Origin: Brachybacterium paraconglomeratum
GTDB taxonomy: Bacteria; Actinomycetota; Actinomycetes; Actinomycetales; Dermabacteraceae
Direction of reading: 5' to 3'
NCBI RefSeq assembly: GCF_003994255.1
Contig: NZ_ML133853.1
Coordinates: 229,951 to 293,950, forward strand
Length of the DNA stretch: 64,000 bases
A program made the translations under genes and the position numbers. Within the stretch, counting starts at the first letter, position 1, and each line of letters starts with the position of its first letter. The notes under the pieces are model-generated. The model searched no databases and was not told the DNA's origin. It saw only the letters and a list, made by a program, of their open reading frames with translations. Shown here in pieces: positions 50,617 to 59,714 of the stretch.

Positions 50617-51588
50617 TCAGACGTCGATGATCGGGTCCAGGTGCTGGTCGGCGAAGCGCTGGCGCAGGAACTCGGAGTGCACCTCGAGCGAATGGGAGAC
50701 GCCGCCGACGAGATCGCTCTCGATCCGCTCGACGCCCTCGCCGAGCACGTCGAGCTGCCTGTCGATCGAGGCGAGGTTCGCCAGCGCCTCCTCGCGAGCG
50801 GAGCCGGCGAAGGTGCGCAGGAAGGAGATGATGTCGGCGGCGGCGTCGACGAGGTCGGGGACGTAGCGGGTGGCGATGCCCTCCAGCATCGTCACCTCGC
50901 CCGCGGACGGTCGCATCGCCTGCAGCTGCTCCGCGCCGACGAGCGCGTCGATCCTGGTCAGCAGCGCGTCGACGTCGTCGAGCACCTGAGTTGCGGGGGC
51001 CGCGGAGGCCTGCGGACGCAGCTGCGCGACGCGGTCGCGGGTGGCGGCATCGGCCTCGAGGATCCGCTCGAGCACCTCGCGGGTGCCGCCGGCGACGCTC
51101 GCGTCGATCACGGGGCGCTCGGCGGATCCTGTCCGCGGACGGTTCACGGCCACGCCGACCCCGCCGAGGGCGACGGCGCCGATGCCGACCGCGGCGCCGA
51201 GGGCCAGCACGGGCCCGCCGAGGCCGGTGCCGAGCACGACGAGCAGGGTCGCGAGGCCGGCCAGCCCGCCGAGGACGGCGGGCGCACCGAGCCGCACCAG
51301 CCAGGAGGGTCGCGGCGCGGACACCTCGCGGGAGGCGGGGCCGCGGACCGTGCCCTCGAGCGCAGTCTGCTTCGGTCCCCACAGGTCACGACGCTCCGCG
51401 GTCGCCTTCCATGGCAGGTCCTGAGCGCCGGGGGCGGCGGATGGCCCGTCGGCCGACGGGGTGGGCTGCTGGGCCGGAGGCTCGGGCTGGAGGGCCTGCG
51501 GGGGCGGCGAGTCGGGCGCGAAGGGGTCCGGGAACCGGCTGCTCCCGCTGCTCGGCTGCTCGGCCGAGGGTGTCTCTCCTGCGCTCAC
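50617..51588 (-). CDS. membrane protein partner of TelA, XpaC-like organisation
   Basis: 323 residues. A Pro/Ala/Ser-rich cytosolic N-terminus (1-90) precedes two hydrophobic segments (about 98-145, APAVLGGLAGLATLLVVL and ALGAAVGIGAVALGGVGV). The C-terminal half is helical and charged, with REVLERILEADAATRDRVAQ and DVDALLTRIDALVGA, ending in FLRQRFADQHLDPI. No enzyme motif is recognised. The GTG start has only a weak ribosome site. Position upstream of TelA on the same strand mirrors the XpaC/5-bromo-4-chloroindolyl phosphate hydrolysis protein and TelA pair; sequence homology to XpaC is possible but not certain. Confidence 0.75.
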   Translation of the reverse strand: MSAGETPSAEQPSSGSSRFPDPFAPDSPPPQALQPEPPAQQPTPSADGPSAAPGAQDLPWKATAERRDLWGPKQTALEGTVRGPASREVSAPRPSWLVRLGAPAVLGGLAGLATLLVVLGTGLGGPVLALGAAVGIGAVALGGVGVAVNRPRTGSAERPVIDASVAGGTREVLERILEADAATRDRVAQLRPQASAAPATQVLDDVDALLTRIDALVGAEQLQAMRPSAGEVTMLEGIATRYVPDLVDAAADIISFLRTFAGSAREEALANLASIDRQLDVLGEGVERIESDLVGGVSHSLEVHSEFLRQRFADQHLDPIIDV

Positions 51589-52390
51589 TGCGATTCGCTG
51601 TCCTCCCCGGGACGGTGACGAGGTCCGAGCGTCGGCCCGTGCAGGCGGGGGACCGCCTCGAGGGCCGTGCGCACGCCTCGTCCTGGGCGTGCTGGAAGGC
51701 TACCGCGAGCAGCTGGACCGCAGGTGGGCGCGGGCTGGATTCGGGGGATGGCCGGGGGAGGGCATGGGGAGTTCTCCCCAGGCAGTTCGCCCCATCGCGC
51801 ATTCCCAGCACCCGTCATAGATTCCAGGCACTGGGTGCGGGACTCTCGGGGGAGAGGGATGGTGGCACTCCGCGGGGGCGGAGGCCGGCGCCGGGCCCGT
51901 GGCCCAGCGGAGGCGGGAGACGGATCGGGGGATCCGCTCCCGCCTTCATGCCGTCCGCGCCGTGCAGGTCCTCGCACAGCAGCGCTGCCACTCGGCGGCA
52001 TCGTCGAGGGCGCCGCGCCGATGCTCGGGCAGGGAGGAGCCGCGGGAGGATCGGCCGCGTCGGTCTCATCGGTCATGGGACCCTCTTCCGACGTCCACGG
52101 TGACCGTCGGCGGCCGACGGTGCGGGGCCAGGCGTGGGGTGTGCGGGCAGCTGGGACCGACTGTAGACCCCGGGCTCCGGCGCCGTGCGGGGAGGGCACA
52201 GGACGGGTCGACGGGCAGTGCGCCCGGGGCGGTGTGATCCCGCTGACGGGTGCTGGACAGCTCTTTCGCGCGCGCCCGCGAGGACCCTACTCTTGACCGG
52301 TGCGCCGAGGCGCACGATTCCCCCGACTGACCTGGCAGGACACGTCTTGCACCAGGCGCGTCCCACACACCGCTGAAGGAGGCCTCCGGC
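51589..52390. other. 802-nt spacer, no firmly supported gene
   Basis: Open frames exist on both strands but read as Pro/Arg-rich shadow sequence. A leftward ATG at 52076 (MTDETDAADPPAAPP) has a weak GAAGAGGG site. A different leftward frame ending DDAAEWQRCCARTCTARTA stops directly before the hairpin at 51911-51945, which could mark a small gene with a frameshift. The rightward promoter of the 60-residue gene must lie at the right end. Confidence 0.4.
51911..51945 (-). terminator. perfect-arm hairpin in the large spacer
   Basis: AGGCGGGAG-A-CGGATC pairs with GATCCG-CTCCCGCCT around a 4-nt loop, with one bulged A. It is the strongest secondary structure in the 51589-52390 spacer. On the leftward strand it directly follows the stop codon of a short open frame. 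Confidence 0.55.
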
Positions 52391-52573
52391 ATGGACTCTC
52401 GCACCGATATCCACCTCGGTCACGATCTGACCCCGACGACCCATACCGGGCCCATCCCGGTCGTGTCCGCGAGCGCCGACGCGGGACAGCGGGACTCCTC
52501 CGCGCGCACCACCATCGCGGTGGCCATCGCGCTCGTGCTCGCCTTCGCGGGCATCGTGCTGATGGGGCTCTGA
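52391..52573 (+). CDS. small single-span membrane protein
   Basis: 60 residues: a polar N-terminus (1-38) rich in Thr/Asp/Ser and one C-terminal transmembrane helix, TTIAVAIALVLAFAGIVLMG. GAAGGAGG lies at good spacing before the ATG, which is the main evidence that it is translated. No homologue is recognised. It is convergent with the MerR gene, whose stop lies 29 nt beyond its own. Confidence 0.65.
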   Translation: MDSRTDIHLGHDLTPTTHTGPIPVVSASADAGQRDSSARTTIAVAIALVLAFAGIVLMGL

Positions 52574-52601
52574 GCCCGGACGCCCTCCGACGGGCGGGCG
52601 C

Positions 52602-53381
52602 TCAGCCGCCGGCCTGATCCCCGGGGTCGGGCGTCGCGCCGACGTCGGACCGTGCTCCGCCGTCGTCGGCCCCTGCCTGCCGCGCGAGCACGTACGCGCG
52701 GCGCAGCACCTCGACCTGGGCCGGGTTGTAGAGCTCGGCCACGACCTGGATGAGATCCGGCAGGGTCGAGCGCCGCTCCGGCCCGAGCGGCGGGTTCCTC
52801 GTGCCGGGGTGCTCCTCGTGGATCGTGCGCAGCACCGGAGCGAGATCTGCGGCGACGGCGTCGATCTCCTCCTCGTCCGCGTCGGCCGGCAGGGCGTTGA
52901 ACGCGTGGTCGGCCTCCTGGTGCTCCGCGGCGATCTCTCGGAGGTCCTCCATGCCCTGCTCGTCGAACAGGCGCTCGCTGATCATGACGATCGCCCGGTC
53001 GGCCGGGGTGAGGGCGTCTGCGACGGAGGCGAAGCCCGCCGGGACGTCGGCCTCGGCATGGTGCTCGAGCAGCTCGGCGATCTCGGCGCGCAGGTGCTGG
53101 CTGCGAGCGATCGACTCGGCGAGCTGCGCATCGAGGGTGCGCAGGGTCTGCGTGAAGGTCTCCCCGGAGGTCTCGAGCTCGGCGATGTCCGCCAGCGGCA
53201 TCCCCAGCTCCCGCAGCCGCGCGATCTGCAGCAGACGCACCAGGTGCGCGGTCTCGTACTGCTTGTAGCCGTTCCCGGCACGACTGGGCTCCTCGAGCAG
53301 CCCGATCGCGTGATAGTGCCGGATCGTCTTGATCGTGGTGCCCGCGAGCTGGGCGAGGCGACGCGTGCTCCAGGCCATCAT
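52602..53381 (-). CDS. MerR-family transcriptional regulator
   Basis: 259-residue regulator. The N-terminal winged helix starts STRRLAQLAGTTIKTIRHYH with GNGYKQYETAHLVRL, followed by the dimerisation coiled coil (about 75-115). The C-terminal domain (120-245) is helical and shows no metal-binding Cys pattern, so an organic ligand sensor is likelier than a metal sensor. Two ATG codons are adjacent; either could start it. It diverges from the S9 peptidase gene with a 131-nt spacer and may control it. Confidence 0.9.
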   Translation of the reverse strand: MMAWSTRRLAQLAGTTIKTIRHYHAIGLLEEPSRAGNGYKQYETAHLVRLLQIARLRELGMPLADIAELETSGETFTQTLRTLDAQLAESIARSQHLRAEIAELLEHHAEADVPAGFASVADALTPADRAIVMISERLFDEQGMEDLREIAAEHQEADHAFNALPADADEEEIDAVAADLAPVLRTIHEEHPGTRNPPLGPERRSTLPDLIQVVAELYNPAQVEVLRRAYVLARQAGADDGGARSDVGATPDPGDQAGG

Positions 53382-53512
53382 GTCTCGCTGCGGGGTGCGG
53401 GCATGGGGGCCATCCTCCCTTCTCGACGGCGGGCGGGGAAGGGCGTCCTTGACCGTGCCCCCGGGGCACGGTGTGCGGTGCGGGCATCGCCATCGAGACC
53501 GAGGAGACGCTC

Positions 53513-55423
53513 ATGACCGCCCGCCCCGACCCCCGCCCCGCCGCTCCGGCCCCCCGCCGGCTCGAGGCGGCGGACCTGTTCCGAGACCCCGCCTTCTCCC
53601 ACCCCGTGATCTCGCCCGACGGCGAATCGCTCGCCTATCTGGCACCGTCCGGCGGGCGGAGGAACGTCTGGGTGCGCGACATCGACCAGGAGCACGAGGA
53701 CGCCCGCCGCGTCACCCACGACACCCGACGCGGGATCCTGACCTTCTTCTGGTCCGACGACCCGCGCTGGCTGCTCTACCTGCAGGACACCGACGGGAAC
53801 GAGGACTGGCACCTGTTCCGGGTGGACCTCGAGGACCCGTCGGCCGTGGCCGAGGACCTGACTCCGCTGGAGCCGGGATCGCGGGTCTTCTCCGCCGAAC
53901 CGCTGCCCGCTCGTCCCGGGACGGTGCTGGTCACGATGAACCCGCGGCCTGCGAGCTTCGACATGTTCCTCATCGACGTGTGCACGGGCGAGACCACGCT
54001 GCTGCACGAGCAGACGGAGCCCGGGGTGGATCTGCTGCTGGACCGGGAGGGGGAGCCCGTCTTCGCCTCGCGCGTCACGGCCGACGGGAGCACCGAGTTC
54101 TCCGCGATCGACCCGGACACCGGCGAGCGGCGCCCGCTGCTGCGCGCCGGCGGCCCGGAGCAGCCCCTGGGGGTCGAGGTGCAGCGCTCCACCCCCGACG
54201 GCACAGGCCTGCTCCTGAGCCTCTACCTCGACGGCGATGACCTGCAGCTGGTGCGCGTGGACCGCGAGAGCGCCGAGGTGAGCGTGCTGGCCGCCGTTCC
54301 CGGCCGGAGTCTGGACATCATGGGCATGCTGGCCCCCGGCGTGCTCCCGCCTCCCCTCTACATCGATCGCGGGACGGGGGAGGTCCTCGCCGCCCGCTTC
54401 GCGGGACCCCGCGCCCACATCGAGGTGGTCGATCCGGACTTCACCGAGGTCCACTCGGCGCTCGCCGCGCTCTCCGACGGGGTGCTCGGCACGCTGAGCT
54501 CGGACCTCACCGGGACCCGCTGGGTCGCGACCTTCGTCCACGATCGGGAGCCGGAGGCGTGGCTGTACGACCACGCCACCGGGGACAGCCGTCGGCTGTT
54601 CCGACCGCACCCGCACCTGGACCCCGCGCATCTCGCCCCGATGGAGCCCGTCTCGTTCCCCGCCGGGGACGGACCCGAGCTGCATGGCTACCTCACCCTG
54701 CCCGTCGGCGTTCCTGCCCGGGACCTGCCGCTCGTGCTCGTGACCCACGGCGGGCCGTGGGCGCATGACGCCTGGGGCTTCAGCGCGCAGGCGCAGTTCC
54801 TGGCCGACCGCGGGCACGCCGTGCTGCAGGTGAACTTCCGCGGCTCCACCGGACACGGCCGACGTCACACCCTCGCCGCGCAGGGAGAGTTCGCCGGCGC
54901 CATGCACACCGATCTCCTGGACGCGGTGGACTGGGCCGTCGGATGCGGCCTCGCCGACCCGGACCGGGTCGGGATCATGGGCGGCTCCTACGGCGGGTAC
55001 GCCGCGCTGGTCGGAGCGGCCTTCACCCCGGAGCGCTTCGCCGCGGCCGTGGACCTCGTCGGCATCGCGGACCTGACGAGCTTCGTCCGCGCCCTCCCGC
55101 CCTTCAGCCGCCCGTACCTCGCCAGCAACTGGCTCGCCTATGCCGGAGACCCCGACGATCCCGAGCGGGAGGCGGACATGCTCGCCCGCTCCCCGATCAG
55201 CCGGGTCGAGGAGATCACGACCCCGCTGCTGATCGCCCACGGCGCGAACGACGCACGGGTCATGCAGACCGAGTCCGACCGGATCGTCGCCTCGCTGCGC
55301 GAGCGCGGGGTGCCGGTCGAGTACCTGGTGGCGGACGACGAGGGCCACGGCTTCGGCAACCCCGAGAACGAGATCCGCCTGCAGCGCGCGATCGCCGCCC
55401 ACTTCGACCGTCACCTGAGCTGA
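53513..55423 (+). CDS. S9-family (prolyl oligopeptidase/acylaminoacyl peptidase) serine peptidase
   Basis: 636 residues, no signal peptide, probably cytosolic. The N-terminal part (about 20-370) is a beta-propeller with SPDGESLAYL, VWVRDIDQ and DDPRWLLYLQD repeats. The C-terminal alpha/beta hydrolase has the nucleophile in GGSYGGYAAL, Asp in HGANDARV and His in DDEGHGFGN. THGGPWAHDAWGF forms the oxyanion region. GAGGAGA lies upstream of the ATG. It hydrolyses short peptides, often releasing acyl or prolyl residues. It precedes the CPBP protease gene by 44 nt, so the two may be cotranscribed. Confidence 0.92.
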   Translation: MTARPDPRPAAPAPRRLEAADLFRDPAFSHPVISPDGESLAYLAPSGGRRNVWVRDIDQEHEDARRVTHDTRRGILTFFWSDDPRWLLYLQDTDGNEDWHLFRVDLEDPSAVAEDLTPLEPGSRVFSAEPLPARPGTVLVTMNPRPASFDMFLIDVCTGETTLLHEQTEPGVDLLLDREGEPVFASRVTADGSTEFSAIDPDTGERRPLLRAGGPEQPLGVEVQRSTPDGTGLLLSLYLDGDDLQLVRVDRESAEVSVLAAVPGRSLDIMGMLAPGVLPPPLYIDRGTGEVLAARFAGPRAHIEVVDPDFTEVHSALAALSDGVLGTLSSDLTGTRWVATFVHDREPEAWLYDHATGDSRRLFRPHPHLDPAHLAPMEPVSFPAGDGPELHGYLTLPVGVPARDLPLVLVTHGGPWAHDAWGFSAQAQFLADRGHAVLQVNFRGSTGHGRRHTLAAQGEFAGAMHTDLLDAVDWAVGCGLADPDRVGIMGGSYGGYAALVGAAFTPERFAAAVDLVGIADLTSFVRALPPFSRPYLASNWLAYAGDPDDPEREADMLARSPISRVEEITTPLLIAHGANDARVMQTESDRIVASLRERGVPVEYLVADDEGHGFGNPENEIRLQRAIAAHFDRHLS

Positions 55424-55467
55424 ACCGCTGATCGCACACCGCGCACGACCCGACCGGAAGGACCGTC

Positions 55468-56385
55468 GTGACCACCCCAGCCACCTCCGACCGCTCCGTG
55501 GACCGCAGTGGTCCCGTCGACCCCGCCCGCCCCTTCGGGGCCCATCTCGTCATGGGCTGGTGGAAGCCCGTGCTGATGACGGTCGTCGTGGTCGGCGCGC
55601 TCTATCTGCTGCAGATCCTGTTCCTGGCGGTCGCCGCGATCGTCGAGGTGCGCGTGCTGGGCAAGGATCCCGCCGACGAATCCCTCACCCCGCTCACCTA
55701 TCTCGCGCTGAACCTGTCGATCATCCTGCTGGTCCCGATCGCGCTTCCCGTGCTGCGCCTGATGACCGGTACGTCCTGGCGGGACGTGCTCGCGGTGGGC
55801 CGACGCTTCTCCTGGCGGCGCCTGGGCCGCTGGACCGCCGTGTTCGCCGGACTGATGGCGGTGGCGAACCTGATCCTCCCGCTCGTGCAGCCCTCCCCGC
55901 TCACCGCCGTCGCGGTCACCGGCACCACAGTCGCGCTGCTGGCGATTGTGCTGCTCACCACGCCGCTGCAGGCCGCGGCGGAGGAGATCGTGTTCCGCGG
56001 CGTGCTCACCGCCGCCTACGGCTCCTGGCTGCGCGCGGCCCGGCCCGCGCTCGCCCTCGGGATCAGCCTCTCCACCGTCCTGTTCGCCCTGGTGCACACC
56101 TCCGCGGACTCGTGGATGCTGCTGAACTACATCGGCCTCGGCGCGAGCACGGCGCTCATGGCGCTGCTCAGCCGCGGCCTCGAGGCCTCCATCGCCTTCC
56201 ACGCCATGAACAACGTGTTCGCGATGGGGATCGGCGCGGTCTTCGCCTACGGGGGCGGCATCGCCCAGGACCGCTCCGCCGGCGCGGGCGGCTCGTACAT
56301 GCTGCTGTTCCTGCTCGCGCAGGCCGTGGGAGTGCTGATCGTGTGGCGCGTCGAGAAGCGACGGACCGCGGCGCTCCGGGACTGA
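55468..56385 (+). CDS. CPBP-family intramembrane metalloprotease
   Basis: 305-residue polytopic membrane protein, about eight segments. The catalytic motif 1 is EEIVFRGVL in a transmembrane helix, with the conserved Arg; motif 2 FALVHTS and motif 3 near HAMNN supply the His residues. The CAAX-protease/bacteriocin-processing family cleaves within membranes; the substrate here is unknown. The GTG start follows GGAAGGA. It lies just downstream of the S9 peptidase gene. Confidence 0.92.
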   Translation: MTTPATSDRSVDRSGPVDPARPFGAHLVMGWWKPVLMTVVVVGALYLLQILFLAVAAIVEVRVLGKDPADESLTPLTYLALNLSIILLVPIALPVLRLMTGTSWRDVLAVGRRFSWRRLGRWTAVFAGLMAVANLILPLVQPSPLTAVAVTGTTVALLAIVLLTTPLQAAAEEIVFRGVLTAAYGSWLRAARPALALGISLSTVLFALVHTSADSWMLLNYIGLGASTALMALLSRGLEASIAFHAMNNVFAMGIGAVFAYGGGIAQDRSAGAGGSYMLLFLLAQAVGVLIVWRVEKRRTAALRD

Positions 56386-56534
56386 CTCGCTGTCACGGGC
56401 TCCTGCAGCGCGAGGGCGGCGGGCACCATCGCGCGGCGTCGGGCATCACCGGGGAAGGATCCGTCGGCCGAAGGCGTTGCCCCCTGGCACCCCGGAGCGC
56501 GAGGCCCTTGGGGGCACGAGGAGAGGACCATCCC

Positions 56535-57335
56535 ATGATCGACCTGGACCTGACCGGCAGGACGGCCTTCGTCAGCGGCTCCACGCAGGGCATCGGCCTC
56601 GCGATCGCGCAGCGGCTCGCGCTCGCCGGTGCGCGGGTGGCCGTTAACGGCCGCAGCTCCCAGCGGGTGCAGGAGGCGCTCGATGCCCTGGTCGGCGCCG
56701 GGGTCGACCCGTCGCGGCTGATCGCGGCGCCCGGCGACGTCACCGCCGAGGACGGTCTCGCCGCCGCGCTCGAGGCCGCCGGCGAGGTGGACGTGCTGGT
56801 GAACAACCTCGGCATCTTCGGCGCCGCACCGGCGCTCGAGATCACCGACGAGCAGTGGCAGCGCTACTGGGACGTGAACGTGATGGCCGCGGTGCGGCTG
56901 ATCCGCACGACCCTGCCCGGCATGAAGGAGCGCGGCTGGGGAAGGGTGCTGAACATCGCCAGCGACTCCGCGATCGTCACCCCGGCCGAGATGATCCACT
57001 ACGGCGTCTCCAAGACGGCGCTGCTGGCCGTCTCCCGCGGCTTCGCGAAGGACGCCGCCGGCACCGGCGTCACCGTGAACTCCGTGATCGCCGGGCCCAC
57101 GTACACCGAGGGCGTGCAGGACTTCGTCTACGAGCTGGTGGATCCGTCCCTGCCCTGGGAGGAGGCGGAGGTCGAGTTCATGCGCCTGCACCGCCCGCAG
57201 TCGCTGCTGCAGCGCCTGATCCGGCCCGAGGAGATCGCCAACATGGTCGTCTACCTCGCCTCGCCGCTCGCGTCGGCCACGACCGGCGGGGCGCTGCGAG
57301 TGGACGGCGGGTACACCGACGCGATCCTGCCGTGA
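56535..57335 (+). CDS. SDR-family oxidoreductase
   Basis: 266-residue classical short-chain dehydrogenase. The cofactor motif is SGSTQGIG at about residues 14-21, VNGRSS suggests NADP preference, and NNLG is the NxAG equivalent. Ser in NIASDSAIV and the pair in HYGVSK are catalytic. The C-terminal GGALRVDGGYTD is typical. A GAGGAGAGG site lies about 10 nt before the ATG. The sequence resembles 3-oxoacyl-ACP-reductase-like SDRs of unknown substrate. It is followed directly by a hairpin. Confidence 0.92.
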   Translation: MIDLDLTGRTAFVSGSTQGIGLAIAQRLALAGARVAVNGRSSQRVQEALDALVGAGVDPSRLIAAPGDVTAEDGLAAALEAAGEVDVLVNNLGIFGAAPALEITDEQWQRYWDVNVMAAVRLIRTTLPGMKERGWGRVLNIASDSAIVTPAEMIHYGVSKTALLAVSRGFAKDAAGTGVTVNSVIAGPTYTEGVQDFVYELVDPSLPWEEAEVEFMRLHRPQSLLQRLIRPEEIANMVVYLASPLASATTGGALRVDGGYTDAILP

Positions 57336-57341
57336 ACGACG

Positions 57342-57365
57342 GGCGCGGGTCGGGCTGCCCGCGCC
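57342..57365 (+). terminator. GGCGCGGG hairpin after the SDR gene
   Basis: GGCGCGGG and CCCGCGCC form a perfect 8-bp stem with an 8-nt loop seven nt after the stop codon. There is no T-run. The rest of the spacer to 57635 holds no clear gene. Confidence 0.55.
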
Positions 57366-57635
57366 GCGGCTCACGTCGACCCGCTGCACGGGACGCTGTC
57401 GGCTGCGGGCCGCACGCCGGGGCCGACGGTGGAGAGCGGCGGGACGTTGGTGCCCGGCCGGTTTCCGCACATCCGCGTGATGTCGGCGGCGTCGGACGAA
57501 AGTCCTGCTCATTCGTGGTTGTTGAACGGTAATCTTCGAGGGTCTCGGCTGTGGAGGCACAGGGGACGGGCGCAGGCCGCCGACGCCCCGGTCCGTGCCG
57601 CGCACGGACATCGGTGACGACCATGAAGGATGGGC

Positions 57636-58793
57636 ATGAACGCTCGCCACCAGACCCTGCAACGACCTCTCCAGGAGTCTGCCAGGACCCCCGTGATCGC
57701 ACGGGCGCTCATGCTCGCCCTCGCGTTCGTGGCCTCGGTCGCCCTCGCCGCATGCGCCCCGACGGTCCCGCGGGACGAGCTCGACGGCGGTGAGCCCACT
57801 GTCCTCGAATCGCCGGCGGCTCCGACGGACGAAGCCGATCCCTCGGCGCCGACGTCGGCCGCTCCCACGACGGAGGCGCCGACCACTCCGGCGCCCACCA
57901 CCACGGCCGCCCCCACCCCGGAGCCCGTTGCCGCCGAGGGCACCGCTCTCGCCCAGCTCGCCGGACTCGACGAGAAGGGCCGCGCCCCGAAGACCGACTA
58001 CGACCGCGACCTGTTCGGCTGGCGCGACGACATGGACCGCAACGGCTGCGACACACGCAACGACATCCTGCGCCGCGATCTCACCGCGATCACCCTCAAG
58101 GGCGGCATGGGCGGCATGGGCGGCTGCGTGGTGCTGCGCGGCACCCTCGACTCCCCGTACAGCGGAGACACCGTCGACTTCGACCGGGAGAACAGCACGG
58201 TCGACATCGACCACGTCATCGCGCTCTCCGACGCCTGGCAGACCGGCGCCGCGAGCTGGGACGAGCAGACCCGCCGCGAGTTCGCCAACGACCCGCTGAA
58301 CCTGCTGGCCGTCGAATCGAGCCTGAACCGGCAGAAGGGCGACGGCGACGCCGCCACCTGGCTCCCGCCGCTCAAGGACTACCGCTGCGAGTACGTTGCT
58401 CGGCAGATCGCCGTGAAGGACAAGTACGAGCTGTGGGTCAAGCCCGCCGAGGCCGACGCCATGGAGCGGGTGCTCGGCGACTGCGAGGGCTTCCTCGCGA
58501 TCGAGGATGACGACCAGTGGCCCGCGACCGGTGAGGGCGACGTCGTCGCCACCGAGGAGGAGCGCGCACCGGCGACGACCGAGCAGGAGCTGGCCCCTGA
58601 GCCTGCCCCGAAGCCCGAGCCCGCCTACGAGCCGGCGCCGACGGAGGAGCCCGGCAGCAGCGGCGCAGGCGTCAGCGGCCCGTTCGAGAACTGCACCGCA
58701 GCCCGCGAGGCCGGCGCGGCCCCCGTATACGCCACGGATCCCGGCTACGGTCCACACCTCGACGGAGACAACGACGGCGTCGGCTGTGAGTGA
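57636..58793 (+). CDS. secreted lipoprotein nuclease: DUF1524 HNH domain plus excalibur domain
   Basis: 385 residues. A long signal peptide ends in a lipobox, VALAAC, near residue 40, so it is anchored outside the membrane. A Thr/Pro/Ala linker (45-100) leads to a DUF1524/HNH-type nuclease domain (about 110-265) with DRNGCDTRNDIL, the DIDHVIALSDAW active-site segment and NDPLNLLAVESSLNRQKGD. After an acidic Pro-rich spacer, a C-terminal excalibur calcium-binding motif FENCTAAREAG...DGDNDGVGCE closes the protein. The second ATG, at 57636, has AAGGA at better spacing than 57630. It is probably an extracellular DNase for nutrition or competition. Confidence 0.9.
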   Translation: MNARHQTLQRPLQESARTPVIARALMLALAFVASVALAACAPTVPRDELDGGEPTVLESPAAPTDEADPSAPTSAAPTTEAPTTPAPTTTAAPTPEPVAAEGTALAQLAGLDEKGRAPKTDYDRDLFGWRDDMDRNGCDTRNDILRRDLTAITLKGGMGGMGGCVVLRGTLDSPYSGDTVDFDRENSTVDIDHVIALSDAWQTGAASWDEQTRREFANDPLNLLAVESSLNRQKGDGDAATWLPPLKDYRCEYVARQIAVKDKYELWVKPAEADAMERVLGDCEGFLAIEDDDQWPATGEGDVVATEEERAPATTEQELAPEPAPKPEPAYEPAPTEEPGSSGAGVSGPFENCTAAREAGAAPVYATDPGYGPHLDGDNDGVGCE

Positions 58794-58890
58794 GAGCGAC
58801 GGCGTGACCAGGATCTGACAGGCCCTGGCGGCGCCGGTCCGGGGCGGTCGGCTGCGGCGCAGTCGGCTCCGCTCGAGGGGCGGGTGCCTC

Positions 58891-59562
58891 TCAGAGCCTC
58901 CGCAGCACCAGCACCGCGTCCAGGTGCTCGCCGGGCGTGCCATCGGGGGCGACAGCTGCCCGGGGCCGCTCGTCTGCCTGCTCGACCTCCCACTCGTCGG
59001 CATGGCCGCCTAACTGTGCCGCCTCGTCATGCACGGAGACCATCTTCGCCGGATGGTCCTTCGCCCAGGACGGCGGCGCGGCGTGGGAGACGGTGGCCAG
59101 GCGCCCGCCGGTGCGCAGCGCAGTCATCGCACGGCGCAGGATCGCGACGCGGTGCAGCGCCACGTTCGACTGGAAGAAGCTCGCAGTGACCAGGTCGACC
59201 GATGCAGCCTCCGGCTCCCAGGCGTCGAGGTCGACGGCCTCGAAGCTCGCCCCATCGAGCCCCCGCGCGGCGGCCTCGTCACGGGCCCGGCCGACGGCGG
59301 TGGCGGAGATGTCCAGGCCGAGTGCGGTCCAGCCCTGCTCGGCGAGCCAGAGCACGTCCCCGCCCTCCCCGCAGCCGAGGTCGATCGCCGTGCCCGGTGA
59401 CAGCTCGGCGACGACCGACGCCATGGTCGCGTTGACCTTCCCTGACCAGACCCGCTCGCTGCCGGAGTAGCGCTGCTCCCAGTACTCGGTGGGGGAGAGA
59501 TCGGGGTCCGGCTCGGCGTGCGCGGGCGAGTGAGCGTGCGAGGCGTGATGGTGTGCGGTCAT
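58891..59562 (-). CDS. SAM-dependent class I methyltransferase
   Basis: 223-residue methyltransferase. A His-rich N-terminal tail (HHHASHAHSPAH) precedes SPTEYWEQRYSGSERVWSG, typical of TehB/thiopurine-like small-molecule methyltransferases. Motif I is DLGCGEGGDVLWLAEQGW, followed by GLDIS, and LVTASFFQSN is the motif IV region. The start at 59562 fits the family; upstream in-frame sequence to 59700 is not conserved. It diverges from the acyltransferase gene. Substrate unknown, and the His-rich tail could bind metal. Confidence 0.9.
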   Translation of the reverse strand: MTAHHHASHAHSPAHAEPDPDLSPTEYWEQRYSGSERVWSGKVNATMASVVAELSPGTAIDLGCGEGGDVLWLAEQGWTALGLDISATAVGRARDEAAARGLDGASFEAVDLDAWEPEAASVDLVTASFFQSNVALHRVAILRRAMTALRTGGRLATVSHAAPPSWAKDHPAKMVSVHDEAAQLGGHADEWEVEQADERPRAAVAPDGTPGEHLDAVLVLRRL

Positions 59563-59714
59563 GGACTGAGCCTCGCAGACCCTGCCGAGGCGCGGAAGCG
59601 CTCTTGCCGGGGACGCCAGAGCGAGCCGGTCCCGCGTGCGGAGTGCGAAGTTCGGGGTAGATTGTCGCCACTTCCAGCGGCTCCGCCGCCGCAGGGACAA
59701 GGGGAGGGGAGCCG

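Noticed and set aside
51585-52199. 204-codon leftward frame in the large spacer
   Set aside because: Pro/Arg/Ala shadow composition, weak start, no motif.
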